A stretch of DNA of 64,000 nt, taken from contig JAJEKV010000161.1 in the NCBI GenBank assembly GCA_021234155.1, positions 401,316 through 465,315 of the forward strand. Direction: 5' to 3'. Position 1 is the first letter of the stretch, and each line of letters opens with the position of its first letter. This DNA is from Isoetes taiwanensis. Lineage: Eukaryota > Streptophyta > Lycopodiopsida > Isoetales > Isoetaceae. Of this stretch, positions 36,601-45,880 are shown piece by piece. A program made the translations under genes and the position numbers. Under the pieces are notes generated by a model. That model was not told where the DNA came from and made no database searches. It worked only from the letters and a program-made list of their open reading frames with translations.

Positions 36601-37417
36601 ATGATAGTCCTCCCCTCCTCTCCACTCTTCTTCTGAAGGTCTCATCTTCCATTGGAAAATTGGAATCCGATCTCTCACCTAGAAAGTGAATTGAAGAGGC
36701 CAAGAATGACTTTCAAAATCCTAGGTATAGCCATCCACAGAACTCTCCAGTCAGGCACCTCTTCTATTAGACAACCTAGAGGGTTTGGAGCAGTGCATTC
36801 ATGGAAAATCTCCATTAGCCACCTCCTCCTCTGATCCACCTCCTCCTCCTCCTCTGATCCACAACTCCAAACTGAAATGGCCATAAATGGTAACCTTTTC
36901 TCAACAAAGGCTATTCCCTTTCCATCCCTTTTGCTTGCCATGCTTCTTTTTTTACATATCCATCTGCCATGCTTCCACCAATTGTTCTATTGTAAAGAAT
37001 TTGATACAAGTAGCCCAACAACAATCTAAGCCCCTAACCTTCAACATAGTCTCACGTGTAGTGCCACACATCAGCTTGGCTCTCTTGCTAGGGTAATGTA
37101 TGACACCTGATGCTTCTCCCCTTTTGCCTAGGTTCAGAGTACCCACTGCTATTGGATCAAGATCAAGACAATCATTATCCCCAACCACCTCTGGCACTGG
37201 AAAAAGGTAATCCTCTGGCTCTGGCATGATGCAAGGAACCTCCATTTGCTTGACACAACATTTCCGGTTGTCTTTAAACATTGAAATTGCAATACCCTAA
37301 TTTTGTGCAATAAAAAGAGTTAATACCATAAAAAAGTTACCTATATTTATGTAATATAAACAGAATATGTAAATATAATATGAAAAGTACATAATTTTAT
37401 GTAATAAAGTAGAATTA

Positions 37418-37527
37418 AAACAAAATATTTGAAAAGCAAAACTTCCATAAAAATATGCCTAATTTATATATTACTGCAAGGAACCTCGATTTGCTTGACA
37501 CAACATTTCCAATTGTCTTTTCAACAT
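37418..37527 (+). repeat. Direct repeats around the acidic-protein gene
   Basis: 37418-37471 ('atttgaaaagcaaaa', 'aatatgcctaatttatatat') recurs at 38408-38459. A second repeat, 37476-37527, recurs at 37232-37284 ('tttgcttgacacaacatttcc'). The first pair flanks the gene at 37662-38111. Confidence 0.65.
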
Positions 37528-37661
37528 TGAATAGATAGATTTAATACCAAAACCCAATTTGTGTAATATCAAAAACCAAAATTTCAGCGTACGAAATTTA
37601 ATTCACGCTAGCTTTATATGGTCGTGAGAAAGCCTCTTTCTCCAAAATTCCTTCCTCCACC

Positions 37662-38111
37662 ATGTCGAAGCGCTCCCGCTCCGCCCAATCCACCCAATCC
37701 GACGCCCAATCCACCCAATCCGATGCCCAATCCGCTCCTAAGCGTCGCCTCCTGTCAATCCCATTAGCAGAGGCTTTAGCTGGGGCTTATGAAGATTCCT
37801 CCAGCCACTCTGAAGAATCCTCCAGCCACTCCAGCCACTCTAAAGATTCCTCCAGCTACTCTGAAGGCTATTCGGAAGATGAAAATTCGGAAGATGAATT
37901 TTCTCAGACATGCACGGAGGAACTAGATTCCGATTCTGCAGACGAGAGGCAGCGCTGGAGAGAATATCTCCACGAGTCGGATTCAGATGAAGCTGAAGAA
38001 ACGGATGAAGCTGAAACGGATGCTGATGAAGCTGAAGAAACGGAGTTTCTCAAACTCCGTGAACTTTTACAAGGTCAAGACAATCAGAGTACGCCTGGCG
38101 TGTTCGTCTAA
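37662..38111 (+). CDS. Ser/Glu/Asp-rich acidic protein, unknown
   Basis: 149 codons from ATG at 37662. The N-terminus repeats AQSTQSD. Residues 45-85 are Ser/His/Glu runs (SSSHSEESS). The C-terminal half is strongly acidic (DEAEETDEAETDADEAEE). There is no recognisable fold; it is probably disordered and, with an early KRSRS, perhaps nuclear. A TATA-like 'tttatatgg' lies about 50 bp upstream (37613-37621). The last codons overlap the motif ACGCCTGGCGTG, so the gene belongs to the element 1 region by motif content. Splicing to the AG at 38154 would give a slightly different tail (...LLQAEAEA). Role unknown. Confidence 0.5.
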   Translation: MSKRSRSAQSTQSDAQSTQSDAQSAPKRRLLSIPLAEALAGAYEDSSSHSEESSSHSSHSKDSSSYSEGYSEDENSEDEFSQTCTEELDSDSADERQRWREYLHESDSDEAEETDEAETDADEAEETEFLKLRELLQGQDNQSTPGVFV

Positions 38112-38790
38112 CATTTTGCTTACTTTTTCTAACATTTTCTTTTTATGTCTACAGCTGAGGCAGAGGCATGAGGCGTGGAGGAGCCATTTTCTGTTTGGGT
38201 TTAGGGTCTGTAAAAATCAGGGCTTCATGCCATTTTCTGTAAAATCAGGGCTTTGGGCCTTTCTGTAAAAATCAAGGTCTTAGGCCTTTTTTCTATAAAA
38301 ATCAGGGCTTTGGGCCCTTTTTCTGTTAAAATCAAGGTCTTAGGCCACGGCATTTTAAATATCGTAGCAAAAATACCCTAAATTTCCATAATAAATAGAG
38401 TTAGAACAACATATTTGAAAAGCAAAAATTCCATGAAAATATGCCTAATTTATATATTAATAACCATGGAAAAGCACGACAGTATTTAAAACAAGGAATT
38501 TCCTTGCAGTATTCTCAATTTAATATACACGCTAATAATTCCAAAATACGTGTAAATATTAATGTCGGAAAAAGTATCCTTTATAACTAGAAAAGACATC
38601 TATCATATATCATAGGGATTACAGAAAAAGTAACCGTGAAAATTTAATGCATTTATTTCAATATTCTCCAAAATATACCCTAGATGCTATCTAGCGGGCA
38701 GATCGTACGCCTGGCGTGTTCTCAGATAATTAATATTCGCGCCTAATTCCCTTCTTGATTATTATTTATTCACGCTTAAATTTCCCATCT
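38112..38790. other. Spacer in element 1 region
   Basis: It contains 'atcagggctttgggcc'-type tandem repeats at 38212-38345 and the motif ACGCCTGGCGTG at 38706-38717, within 'gtacgcctggcgtgttc', which repeats the context at 38090. No gene. Confidence 0.5.
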
Positions 38791-40410
38791 GGCTATATAA
38801 TTCACATCGACCTTCCGAATTCTCTAGACTTTGTTTCTTACATACGAATTTCACGCTTGCGCTTCTATCCGGCTTCTGCATAACCCTTGATCTTGATCTT
38901 GATCTTGATCTATCCGGCTTCGAATCTAGGTGAGCAGTCTTCGAATCACTGTGTTTTAACAGTCTCGACCTGTTTGGTTTTGCATATCGTTTTTACATTC
39001 AACTCTAATTTTCATACAGGGAAGAATAGCATCTGGAGCTGCATCACGCTCTAAGTTCCACAGAACTGAAGTTCCAGGGTCTAAAGCTCTAAGCCCAAAG
39101 TTCAAGGCCTACAGTTCAAGGTTAGGGAACCCGAAGCTGCATCTGGCTCAAAGCCTAGATTTCAAGGTTAGTTCTCCTTGAATAGGACATGCATGTCTAT
39201 AGCAGGTTAAGTCCAAGATCAGAATCTCAGGGAATTAGTCGAGGCAATGGAACCAGATGATGTTTATGAAAGCAAGAATAGTTTTCTATAAACTTCATCT
39301 GCTTCCTGTTGCTTCGAATATTTCCTTGAGTTTCTGATCCTGGATGAAACATGTTGTAGCATGTAGAATAAATTTTAACTTGTAGTATTAGTTAAAACCT
39401 GAATAACATCTCTGCTGTTAGTAGGTAAAAAAACATGCTAGACCTATATAACATCTTGTCTGTTAATAGTCAAAACATGAATAACACGCTCGGCGTGCAG
39501 TATTTTTTTCCCTGCCAAATGCACGCCTGGCGTGCATTTGGCAGGGAAAAAAATACTGCACGCCGAGCGTGTTATTCATGTTTTGACTATTAACAGACAA
39601 GATGTTATACAGCACTCCATAGCTCCGAATTTCCCCACCATGCGTTTGGTTATGGTTCCATTGGTCAACACGCCAGGCGTCCAAATTTTTATGTTAATCA
39701 TAATGTAGCTTCCTTATGTTAGATGCCTGCTTGGACTGACCACCCATTCGCTTGGATTCAGCATCAAATTCATTGATATGGCGGCCCAGGTACCTACCAG
39801 CACTGCACCAAACGCTCCAAGCTCTCCAAATGATGCTGTCCCAATGATGCCACATCCACTCGACTATTTGCAGCAGCTCGAAATGATGAACCAAGAACAG
39901 AGGTGTGCTCTGAACATTGGTAATCAGGTCGTAGATATTGGCAGTCAGTGTGCAGATTTGGCAAGAAGGCTGGGGATCTTAACTGAGCAGTTGGAGAGAG
40001 CTGTTCATGAATTAATACAGTATGAAGCACGCTGTCGTATGCTAGAGCTCGACAACCTTCAGCTTCGATCTCTGGTAGCCAGCCTGTATCTTCAGTTTCC
40101 ACAAAATGTACCACTGCCATGCTTTTTTAATACAGACGAGGAACATGAGCATGGACAGGCAATGGCAATGGACTAGGGAGTCATGGAGGCATTGCCTGTA
40201 TTTAGGCTTGCATTAGCCTAAATACATGGACAGGCAATGGAAAGCTAATGTGTACTAAATACATTAGCCAGAATGCATGGACAGAGACAGCTAAATTAGC
40301 CTACATTTTGTATACCAGGGCGGCATGACAGCGGATCAGCCCAAATTTTATATGTCTGGGATATCCAGATTTGAATGTAACATATTGCAAAGCAATCAAT
40401 ATAATAGAAA
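38791..40410 (+). CDS. Coiled-coil protein gene with spliced 5' leader
   Basis: The coding frame 39778-40176 (ATG to TAG, 132 codons) has a Pro/Ser-rich start, then a long amphipathic helix (LARRLGILTEQLERAVHELI, CRMLELDNLQLRSLVASL) with leucine heptads, and a short acidic end. A TATA-like 'ctatataattc' at 38792 lies upstream. Leader exons appear at about 38825-38938 (ending before GTGAGC) and 39020-39165 (ACAG|GGAAG... to CAAG|GTTAGT); a third begins at 39767 after 'ttggattcag', 11 bp before the ATG. The 163-bp palindrome falls in the intron before the coding exon. Dimerisation is inferred. Family not recognised. Confidence 0.5.
39447..39609. repeat. Perfect 163-bp palindrome with three CACGC-type motifs
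   Basis: Arms of 81 bp pair without a mismatch around a single central T (39528). The three nested 13-bp palindromes are centred at 39491, 39528 and 39565, that is, at 37-bp steps. Only the centre copy is the standard CACGCCTGGCGTG. It lies in the intron before the coiled-coil exon. Confidence 0.95.
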
Positions 40411-40479
40411 ATTTTGTCTCAACATATCTCTCTCTATTTTATCATTTCTTACATACCTTTTTGAATCAATGCGGCCTCG

Positions 40480-40615
40480 CTTCTACGACCTCGCTTTTTG
40501 AATCAATGCGACCTCGCTTCTGCGACCTCGCGACTTACAGCGACCTCGCGACCTCCCGACCTCGCGACCCTGCGGCTTCTGCGACCTCCCGACATCCCGA
40601 CCTCGCGAAAAAGAT
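40480..40615 (+). repeat. GCGACCTC microrepeat
   Basis: About a dozen imperfect copies of 'gcgacctc' / 'cgacctcgc' in 135 bp, giving a strand-asymmetric C-rich tract. Confidence 0.85.
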
Positions 40616-40835
40616 ATTGGGTGGGCAAAAGAAATTCGAACAAAGATAAGGCGGGATAAAGTAATAAATGAAAGGCAGGCGGGCGAAAATTTGAATTAAA
40701 CTGAATTAGACATTTAGGCGGGACGGGTTAGGCGGGACGGGTTTTTCAAACTGAAAGTAATCAATTAAGGCAAGGCGGGTTTTTCAATTTAGGCGGACGG
40801 GTTTTTCAGACTGAATCTTGGTTTTTATTACTTTC

Positions 40836-40935
40836 AGGTCAAGAAGATTTATTTGAGCGCTTATTTTAGGTCAAGAAGATTGTTTTGAGCGCTTATTTTA
40901 GGTCAAGAAGATTGTTTTGAGCGCTTATCCGAGTG
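40836..40935 (+). repeat. ~33-bp tandem repeat, three copies
   Basis: 'aggtcaagaagattgttttg' plus 'agcgcttatttt' in three consecutive copies, upstream of the ParB-methyltransferase-like gene. Confidence 0.85.
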
Positions 40936-41015
40936 CTTATCCGAGCGACTTTCCGGCTCTGTCATCCGGCTGTGTGTAGGCGATTCGAGGCGGACGCGGC
41001 CGAGGAAACCCTGGC

Positions 41016-41115
41016 CGAGCTTCTAATCAAGTTCCAGGGACCTCTAACCAAGCTCCAGGGACCTCTAATCAAGTTCCAGAGGCTTCTCATCAAGTTCCAG
41101 AGACCTCTAATCAAG
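41016..41115 (+). repeat. ~24-bp tandem repeat in exon 1 of the element 1 gene
   Basis: 'atcaagttccagggacctct' units repeat four times. If translated they read LIKFQ(G/R)PLxK. The tract ends in a good donor, AATCAAG|GTAAGG, at 41115. Confidence 0.7.
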
Positions 41116-41580
41116 GTAAGGCTTCTATCCAACTTTTAGATTTGGCTTTGCAGGAGTTTCTAGAGTTACTGTCGAGTTTTCTGGACTGTTAAGTTTTTAG
41201 AGTAAGGGTTCTATCCAATTTTTAGAGTAGACTTTGCAGGAATGGGTCTCACATGTCGAATTCTGGAGTTACACAGACAAGGATGTGTCTTTCCTGCAAC
41301 AGACAAGGATGTATCTTCTAGAATTCTCAATTTAGAGTAGGCTTTGCAGGAATGGGTCTGACATGTGGAATTCTAGAGTTACAAAGACTGTTGAGCATGA
41401 ATCTGAATCCCTTTCCTGCAATAGAAAAGGATGTGTCTTCTACAATCTTCAGTTTCTGAGCTCTTAGAATATAATTTTGCTTTAGTTTTGATCACATGTG
41501 AAATAATGGTATGGATAGAAGGGGTTCTATGTATGAGGAAGGCGTGATCTGTATGGTAAAGGACAAATGTCTGGTTACTC

Positions 41581-41695
41581 AAGCTTTTTGCAGTAATCTT
41601 TGCAGTAATCTTTGGTTACTCAAGCTTCGCAGTAATCTTTGGTTACTCAAGCTTTGCAGTAATCTTTGGTTAGTGAAGCTTTGCATTAATCTGAC
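41581..41695 (+). repeat. ~27-bp tandem repeat
   Basis: 'gcagtaatctttggttactc' plus 'aagctt' repeats three to four times inside intron 1 of the element 1 gene. Confidence 0.8.
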
Positions 41696-41751
41696 TTTTT
41701 CCTTAGGCGGCAATAACATATATATAAAGTATCTGCTAGACTAGTTAGAAA

Positions 41752-41843
41752 CACGCCGAGCGTGAATTAGACTAGCATGAAAATTTTAATTCACGCTAAG
41801 CGTGAATTGCACTAATGTGAGTTTTTGTAACACGCCAAGCGTG
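41752..41843 (+). promoter_or_regulatory. Three CACGCC-type palindromes at the end of intron 1
   Basis: Variants of CACGCCNGGCGTG centred at 41758, 41798 and 41837 (39-40 bp apart), with 'gaatt' tails, just before the acceptor of exon 2. They belong to the same motif family as the ten-copy array at 43074-43373. Confidence 0.7.
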
Positions 41844-41856
41844 ATCTCGTATTCAG

Positions 41857-44800
41857 GGAAGTTTGCTAAATCATACTCCTGATTGTTTTACAGTGGTAAA
41901 GAGGAAGAAGGATACTCCTACCAGCGGGTCGACTCCTGCCAAGAGGCAAAGGACAGACGACCAAGATGCGACACCCTATGATCTCACCTTGGATGATGAA
42001 GGTCCTATTCTTGTCGCAACCACTGACCCTCCATGCCCTGAAGAAGAAATGGATGAGGGTGCCGAGTGGTATGTTGACCTCGCCAAGACAAATGGCAAGC
42101 TGGACTTAACACTCTTCTCCAGGAAGAAGGTAGCGGACAAGATGACCAAGCAAGGGATCGTAATCTCCTGTGAGGAGGAGAACGACACCAGTTGCAAAGT
42201 GCTTTTGGAGATCACACGTAAGCAAAAGAAGGATCTGCTCCGACTCACTAACTGTAGATCTACTTCTTTCAAAGAAAAATTGATGAATACAGATCCTAAT
42301 GGTGAGACGTGTTATAAGTATGGTTGGCCTGATGATGTAGCAATTACGCCAGTATCCATATGCCACGGAGTCACAGCCGTGCGTAGAGGCATGTTCAGTA
42401 AACCAACTCCAAGTCACTACCTTCATCAAGCTAGAGAATTAGCTGACTTAAAAGCTGCCAACAGGAACCCGAAGTTGGAAACAGTTGTTAAACCTGTGCT
42501 TGTCGAGGGCATAGAGGTTTCAGGGTTCGAAAATGAACAGGACAGGGTGGCGCAGCTGGAGGCTATGAACAAGTTGACTGAGTACGCTGAGCATTATCCA
42601 TTGGGTCTTAAGAGAACTTGCACGCTCCATGTGAAGCGCCTCATACGTTCACCAATTTCTAAATACGTCAGTAGACGATATGATCCAGCACATGCTATGG
42701 AGATCGTTCAGAGTATGATTAGCAATCCAGGTCAAATGCCTATGCCAGCCGATGTGTTACCCTGGGATCCTCAGACGAACAAGCCCGTTGTGTGGTCTGA
42801 CGCTGAGGCGTTAATACAAGATGAGCATATTCAATTCGTCGTCATTGATGGGCAGCATTCCGTTGAGGCACAGAGGGCTCTTATCACGCAAGCAGAACAA
42901 ACGGGCCAAACAATGTTCTACAAGCACTATGCTTACAGGAAGTGCCGATTATTGGCTGGCAGCACTTCACCTGCGGATTTGGCAGAGATTAGTGCAACTT
43001 TAAACGAAATGGGGAGGACGTTTTTGTATAAAAGGTAATTTACTATAATAAGCCTATATTTTTTATATTAAAGCACGCCCGGCGTGCTTCTATACAGATC
43101 ACGCCAGGCGTGCTTTGTTTCTGAGTGAAGCACGCCAGGCGTGAATTCATTTCATCTAATCGTTTGAATTCACGCCTGGCGTGCTTTATGCAAAAACAAA
43201 GCGCGCCTGGCGTGATTTAGATAGAGTTAGAAGCACGCCCGGCGTGCTTTTCAATCCATTTGAATCACGCTTGGCGTGCTTTCCACAATAAAGAAAGCAC
43301 GCCAAGCGTGAATCAATCGATTTAAAATCACGCCGGGCATGCTTCCTAACCATTTCAAATCACGCCTAGCGTGTTTATTGTCTACAGCACTCATCCATTT
43401 TGTGTACTTCTGTAGTCCATATGTTGAGCAACTGCGCCATGCTCGCCAACAATGGGTGGAATATGGCTGCCCATTACCCTCCAGACAGGGTGGGACGAAG
43501 TCTGAGAACTTCAAGCAGCTGGAGCGGACTCTATCGCAGACTATTATACAGGATAAGAAGTTTGCTAAAAGACCAAAGAGAAGAGGTGCTGATGACAGCG
43601 CAGATCCTTCTGATGGCACATCCAGACGGTCAGGTCCAACAGACTCCTACAAGATTGTCTTCTGTAAGGAAGCAGTATGGAAAAAGTGGAATGAATTCTG
43701 GGATGCTTATGCTCACAAGCAACTGCCAGATAGCATGGGCAGGGTGCCCCCCGTGGATGTAAGCATCTTTGACCTGAATGTGACAGAGATGAGAAAGACC
43801 CAGGGGCTAGACGACGACGAGACCATCCATGTTCTAGATCAGTTGCTAAAGAAGGAGGTCTTATACAAGAAGAGTGCCTTCACTAAGGATAGGATGTCCT
43901 TTGTTGAGTGCTGCAGTCATGTGAAGGATGTACGTACCATGAAGTCAGCTGTGGGAGCTGAGCTACAAAAGCTGTCGGGGGATGTGGCATTATCTGAAAT
44001 TGGGTTACTAGACAAGTACAATGTAAGTAATGATGACATAAAGAAATATGTATTCTGGTCAAAGGACTTCCTAAAGAATTGGAAGGCTAAAAATACAAAA
44101 CATAAGGAGACTCTGCCGCCAAAGGTACTGGCTGAGTTGAGAAGAAAAGTGGCCCTTGTGAAAAAGATTACTGGTGAGGAAGACACTATCCAGTATTCAG
44201 TGTCAGTTGGGTACAAAGGGCTCTTACCAGAAGACCTTGCCCTTAAAAACATATCACTCTTTGTGTTGGACAGCAGAGGACAGCAGATGAGCCGGAACGA
44301 CTACTGCAGCTTCTTCACGAGCTGTACAGGGTTGACGACCGAGAGGTGCTTTACCATTGTCATTGTATGTCCGTCAGGTGAATCACATCTACATGCATTG
44401 TCCGCTGCTCATGATCTAGAGTGCATTAAAGTTATCAGAGAGGGATGCCTGATATACGATGATAATGACACTGAGCTAAGAACAGATCCCAAGATGGCAC
44501 ATGTCATCTACATTATGATCTCTATGGTAGCAGACGAGGAATATGATTCTGGTAAGGCCAAGGGTGACAATAGCACTGCATGGAGATGTTATATAGATGA
44601 GTATCCAGACTTAAAAACCATATTCTATCATAGAGATAAGAATCCGGAAGATGAGTCAGAAGAGGATGAGGATCGGGACCTTCGGCTAGAAGGTGAGATC
44701 AAGTACGAGCTACTAACTAAGGAGAAGGGTCCCTTGAATAAAAATGGGTTCCCCAGAAATATGGCTGCTTACCTAGTCGAGGCATTTGCTCCAATTGACA

Positions 44801-45339
44801 CGACGTGCGTGGAGCTCCATGTTGGGGGCTATATTGGACGACAGGCTCTGATGGCTGCTAGAAGATGTCATTGCCTTGTAAGTGATGCGCAGGCAAAAGA
44901 CTTTCTTGACCCATTCCTCATGTATGTACTTGCCAAATCTCCAAAAGGCCCGTGTGGGAACAGGGAAGCTGCAGCAATAACAAGCCTTGACCTGGAAACT
45001 AGTAATGCACATCTTGACCTGGAAACTACAGATGAAGTACATTTTAGGTTGGATGGAGAAAAAAATGTGATGGCGCAGAACTTGGACGGGATCTTTGCCT
45101 CCCTTAATAGCAGCACTACACCGAATTTTACAATAACTCCGCCAGTATTCAATGAATCAAATGAGCCGCCAGTTGATCACGCAAGCGACTCTAGTGATTC
45201 CCAGGTAAAGAAAGTAATATCATTTGTGAAGAACGCAGGAGAACTAACAGAAAATGACAATTGTAACAGTCAGGAGATAACGAAGAATAAGAATGGCGAC
45301 GAGGAGAATGACGCCATTGACAAGAAACCGAAGATTAAG
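41857..45339 (+). CDS. Element 1 ParB-like / degenerate DNA methyltransferase fusion
   Basis: Exons 41857-43034 and 43416-45339 join in frame (AAAAG|GTAATT ... TGTAG|T). An upstream exon ending at 41115 also fits in phase; no ATG is identified. Basic and acidic N-terminus, then a ParB-like domain (about residues 250-375 of this span): SPISKYVSRRYD, EHIQFVVIDGQHSVEAQRAL (compare GGNHSFKARR in element 2) and ISATLNEMGR. After the intron come a linker helix (DQLLKKEVLYKKSAFTKDRMS) homologous to element 2 and the methyltransferase-like part. There the motif IV site reads FVLDSRG instead of ADLPYG and the motif I loop reads ELHVGGYIG instead of DAFSGSGTT. So it is probably catalytically dead but kept open over about 1030 codons. 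I infer a DNA-binding role. Confidence 0.72.
43074..43373 (+). promoter_or_regulatory. Ten-copy CACGCCNGGCGTG array inside the intron
   Basis: Motif centres at 43080, 43106, 43137, 43177, 43208, 43240, 43272, 43304, 43335 and 43367. Seven of the nine steps are 31 or 32 bp; the others are 26 and 40. Most copies are full 13-bp palindromes; a few carry one or two changed bases, mainly CGCGCC, GCTTGG, CCAAGC, GGGCATG or CCTAGC. The array fills the intron between the ParB-like and methyltransferase-like exons. A protein-binding array is inferred. Confidence 0.85.
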
Positions 45340-45880
45340 GTATGAGCTCGCGCCAGGCGTGATTTAGTTTGTCTTTGGCTTTGAATGAAATCACCCCGAG
45401 CTTGCTTTAATCGTGTCTGATGCGAAACAAATCACGCTGAGCGTGATTTAGTTGCGTCTTATCGCCATGTACATAACACGCTTGGCGCGGTTTTGTTTGT
45501 TGCGTTGTATGATATAAGAGTGTGAGGACTGTCATAGTTTGCTGACTGGATACCATGTTTGATGTTTCAGCAACCCTTGCGCTTCTAAAAAGATTTTGGT
45601 GTTCGACCTGAACGGAGTTCTTTGTACGACTTTTCCGAATGATAAAGCGTCTTCAGATCAGTTTCACCAAACACCAAAGTGGATCTATCCGCGGCCAAAC
45701 ACCAAACACCAAAGTGTGTCTATCCGCGGCCGCACCTGAAAAGTGTGTCCATTAATAATGATTTGGCTCTGGGGATGACAGTGGCAGAAGTGTTAGAATC
45801 ACACCCAGAACTAGACAGAAGTGCTCACATGGAACCACACCTTCTTAAATACCCTAAGAAGTATGGATTGGTCCCCTAAC
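45340..45880 (+). pseudogene. 3' region of element 1 gene with FCP1/HAD-like exon remnant
   Basis: Donor AAG|GTATGAG at 45339/45340. The intron holds degenerate motif copies (near 45353, 45392, 45437 and 45478). The plain acceptor (TTTCAG at 45570) gives a short tail (QPLRF, stop). An acceptor at the AG before 'attttggtgttc' would continue in frame as ILVFDLNGVLCTTF, resembling the first motif of FCP1/NIF-type HAD phosphatases as found in plants, then reach a stop. A ~33-bp tandem duplication ('tctatccgcggcc' twice, 45685-45735) disrupts this part. A further open frame (YPRPHLKSVSINNDLALG...YGLVP) runs to 45879. Probably decayed. Confidence 0.4.

Noticed and set aside
36952-37281. Minus-strand 109-codon frame (MFKDNRKCCVKQMEVPC...)
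   Set aside because: No domain, no paralogue, and part of it is the duplicated block 37232-37284 / 37476-37527. Not enough to call a gene.
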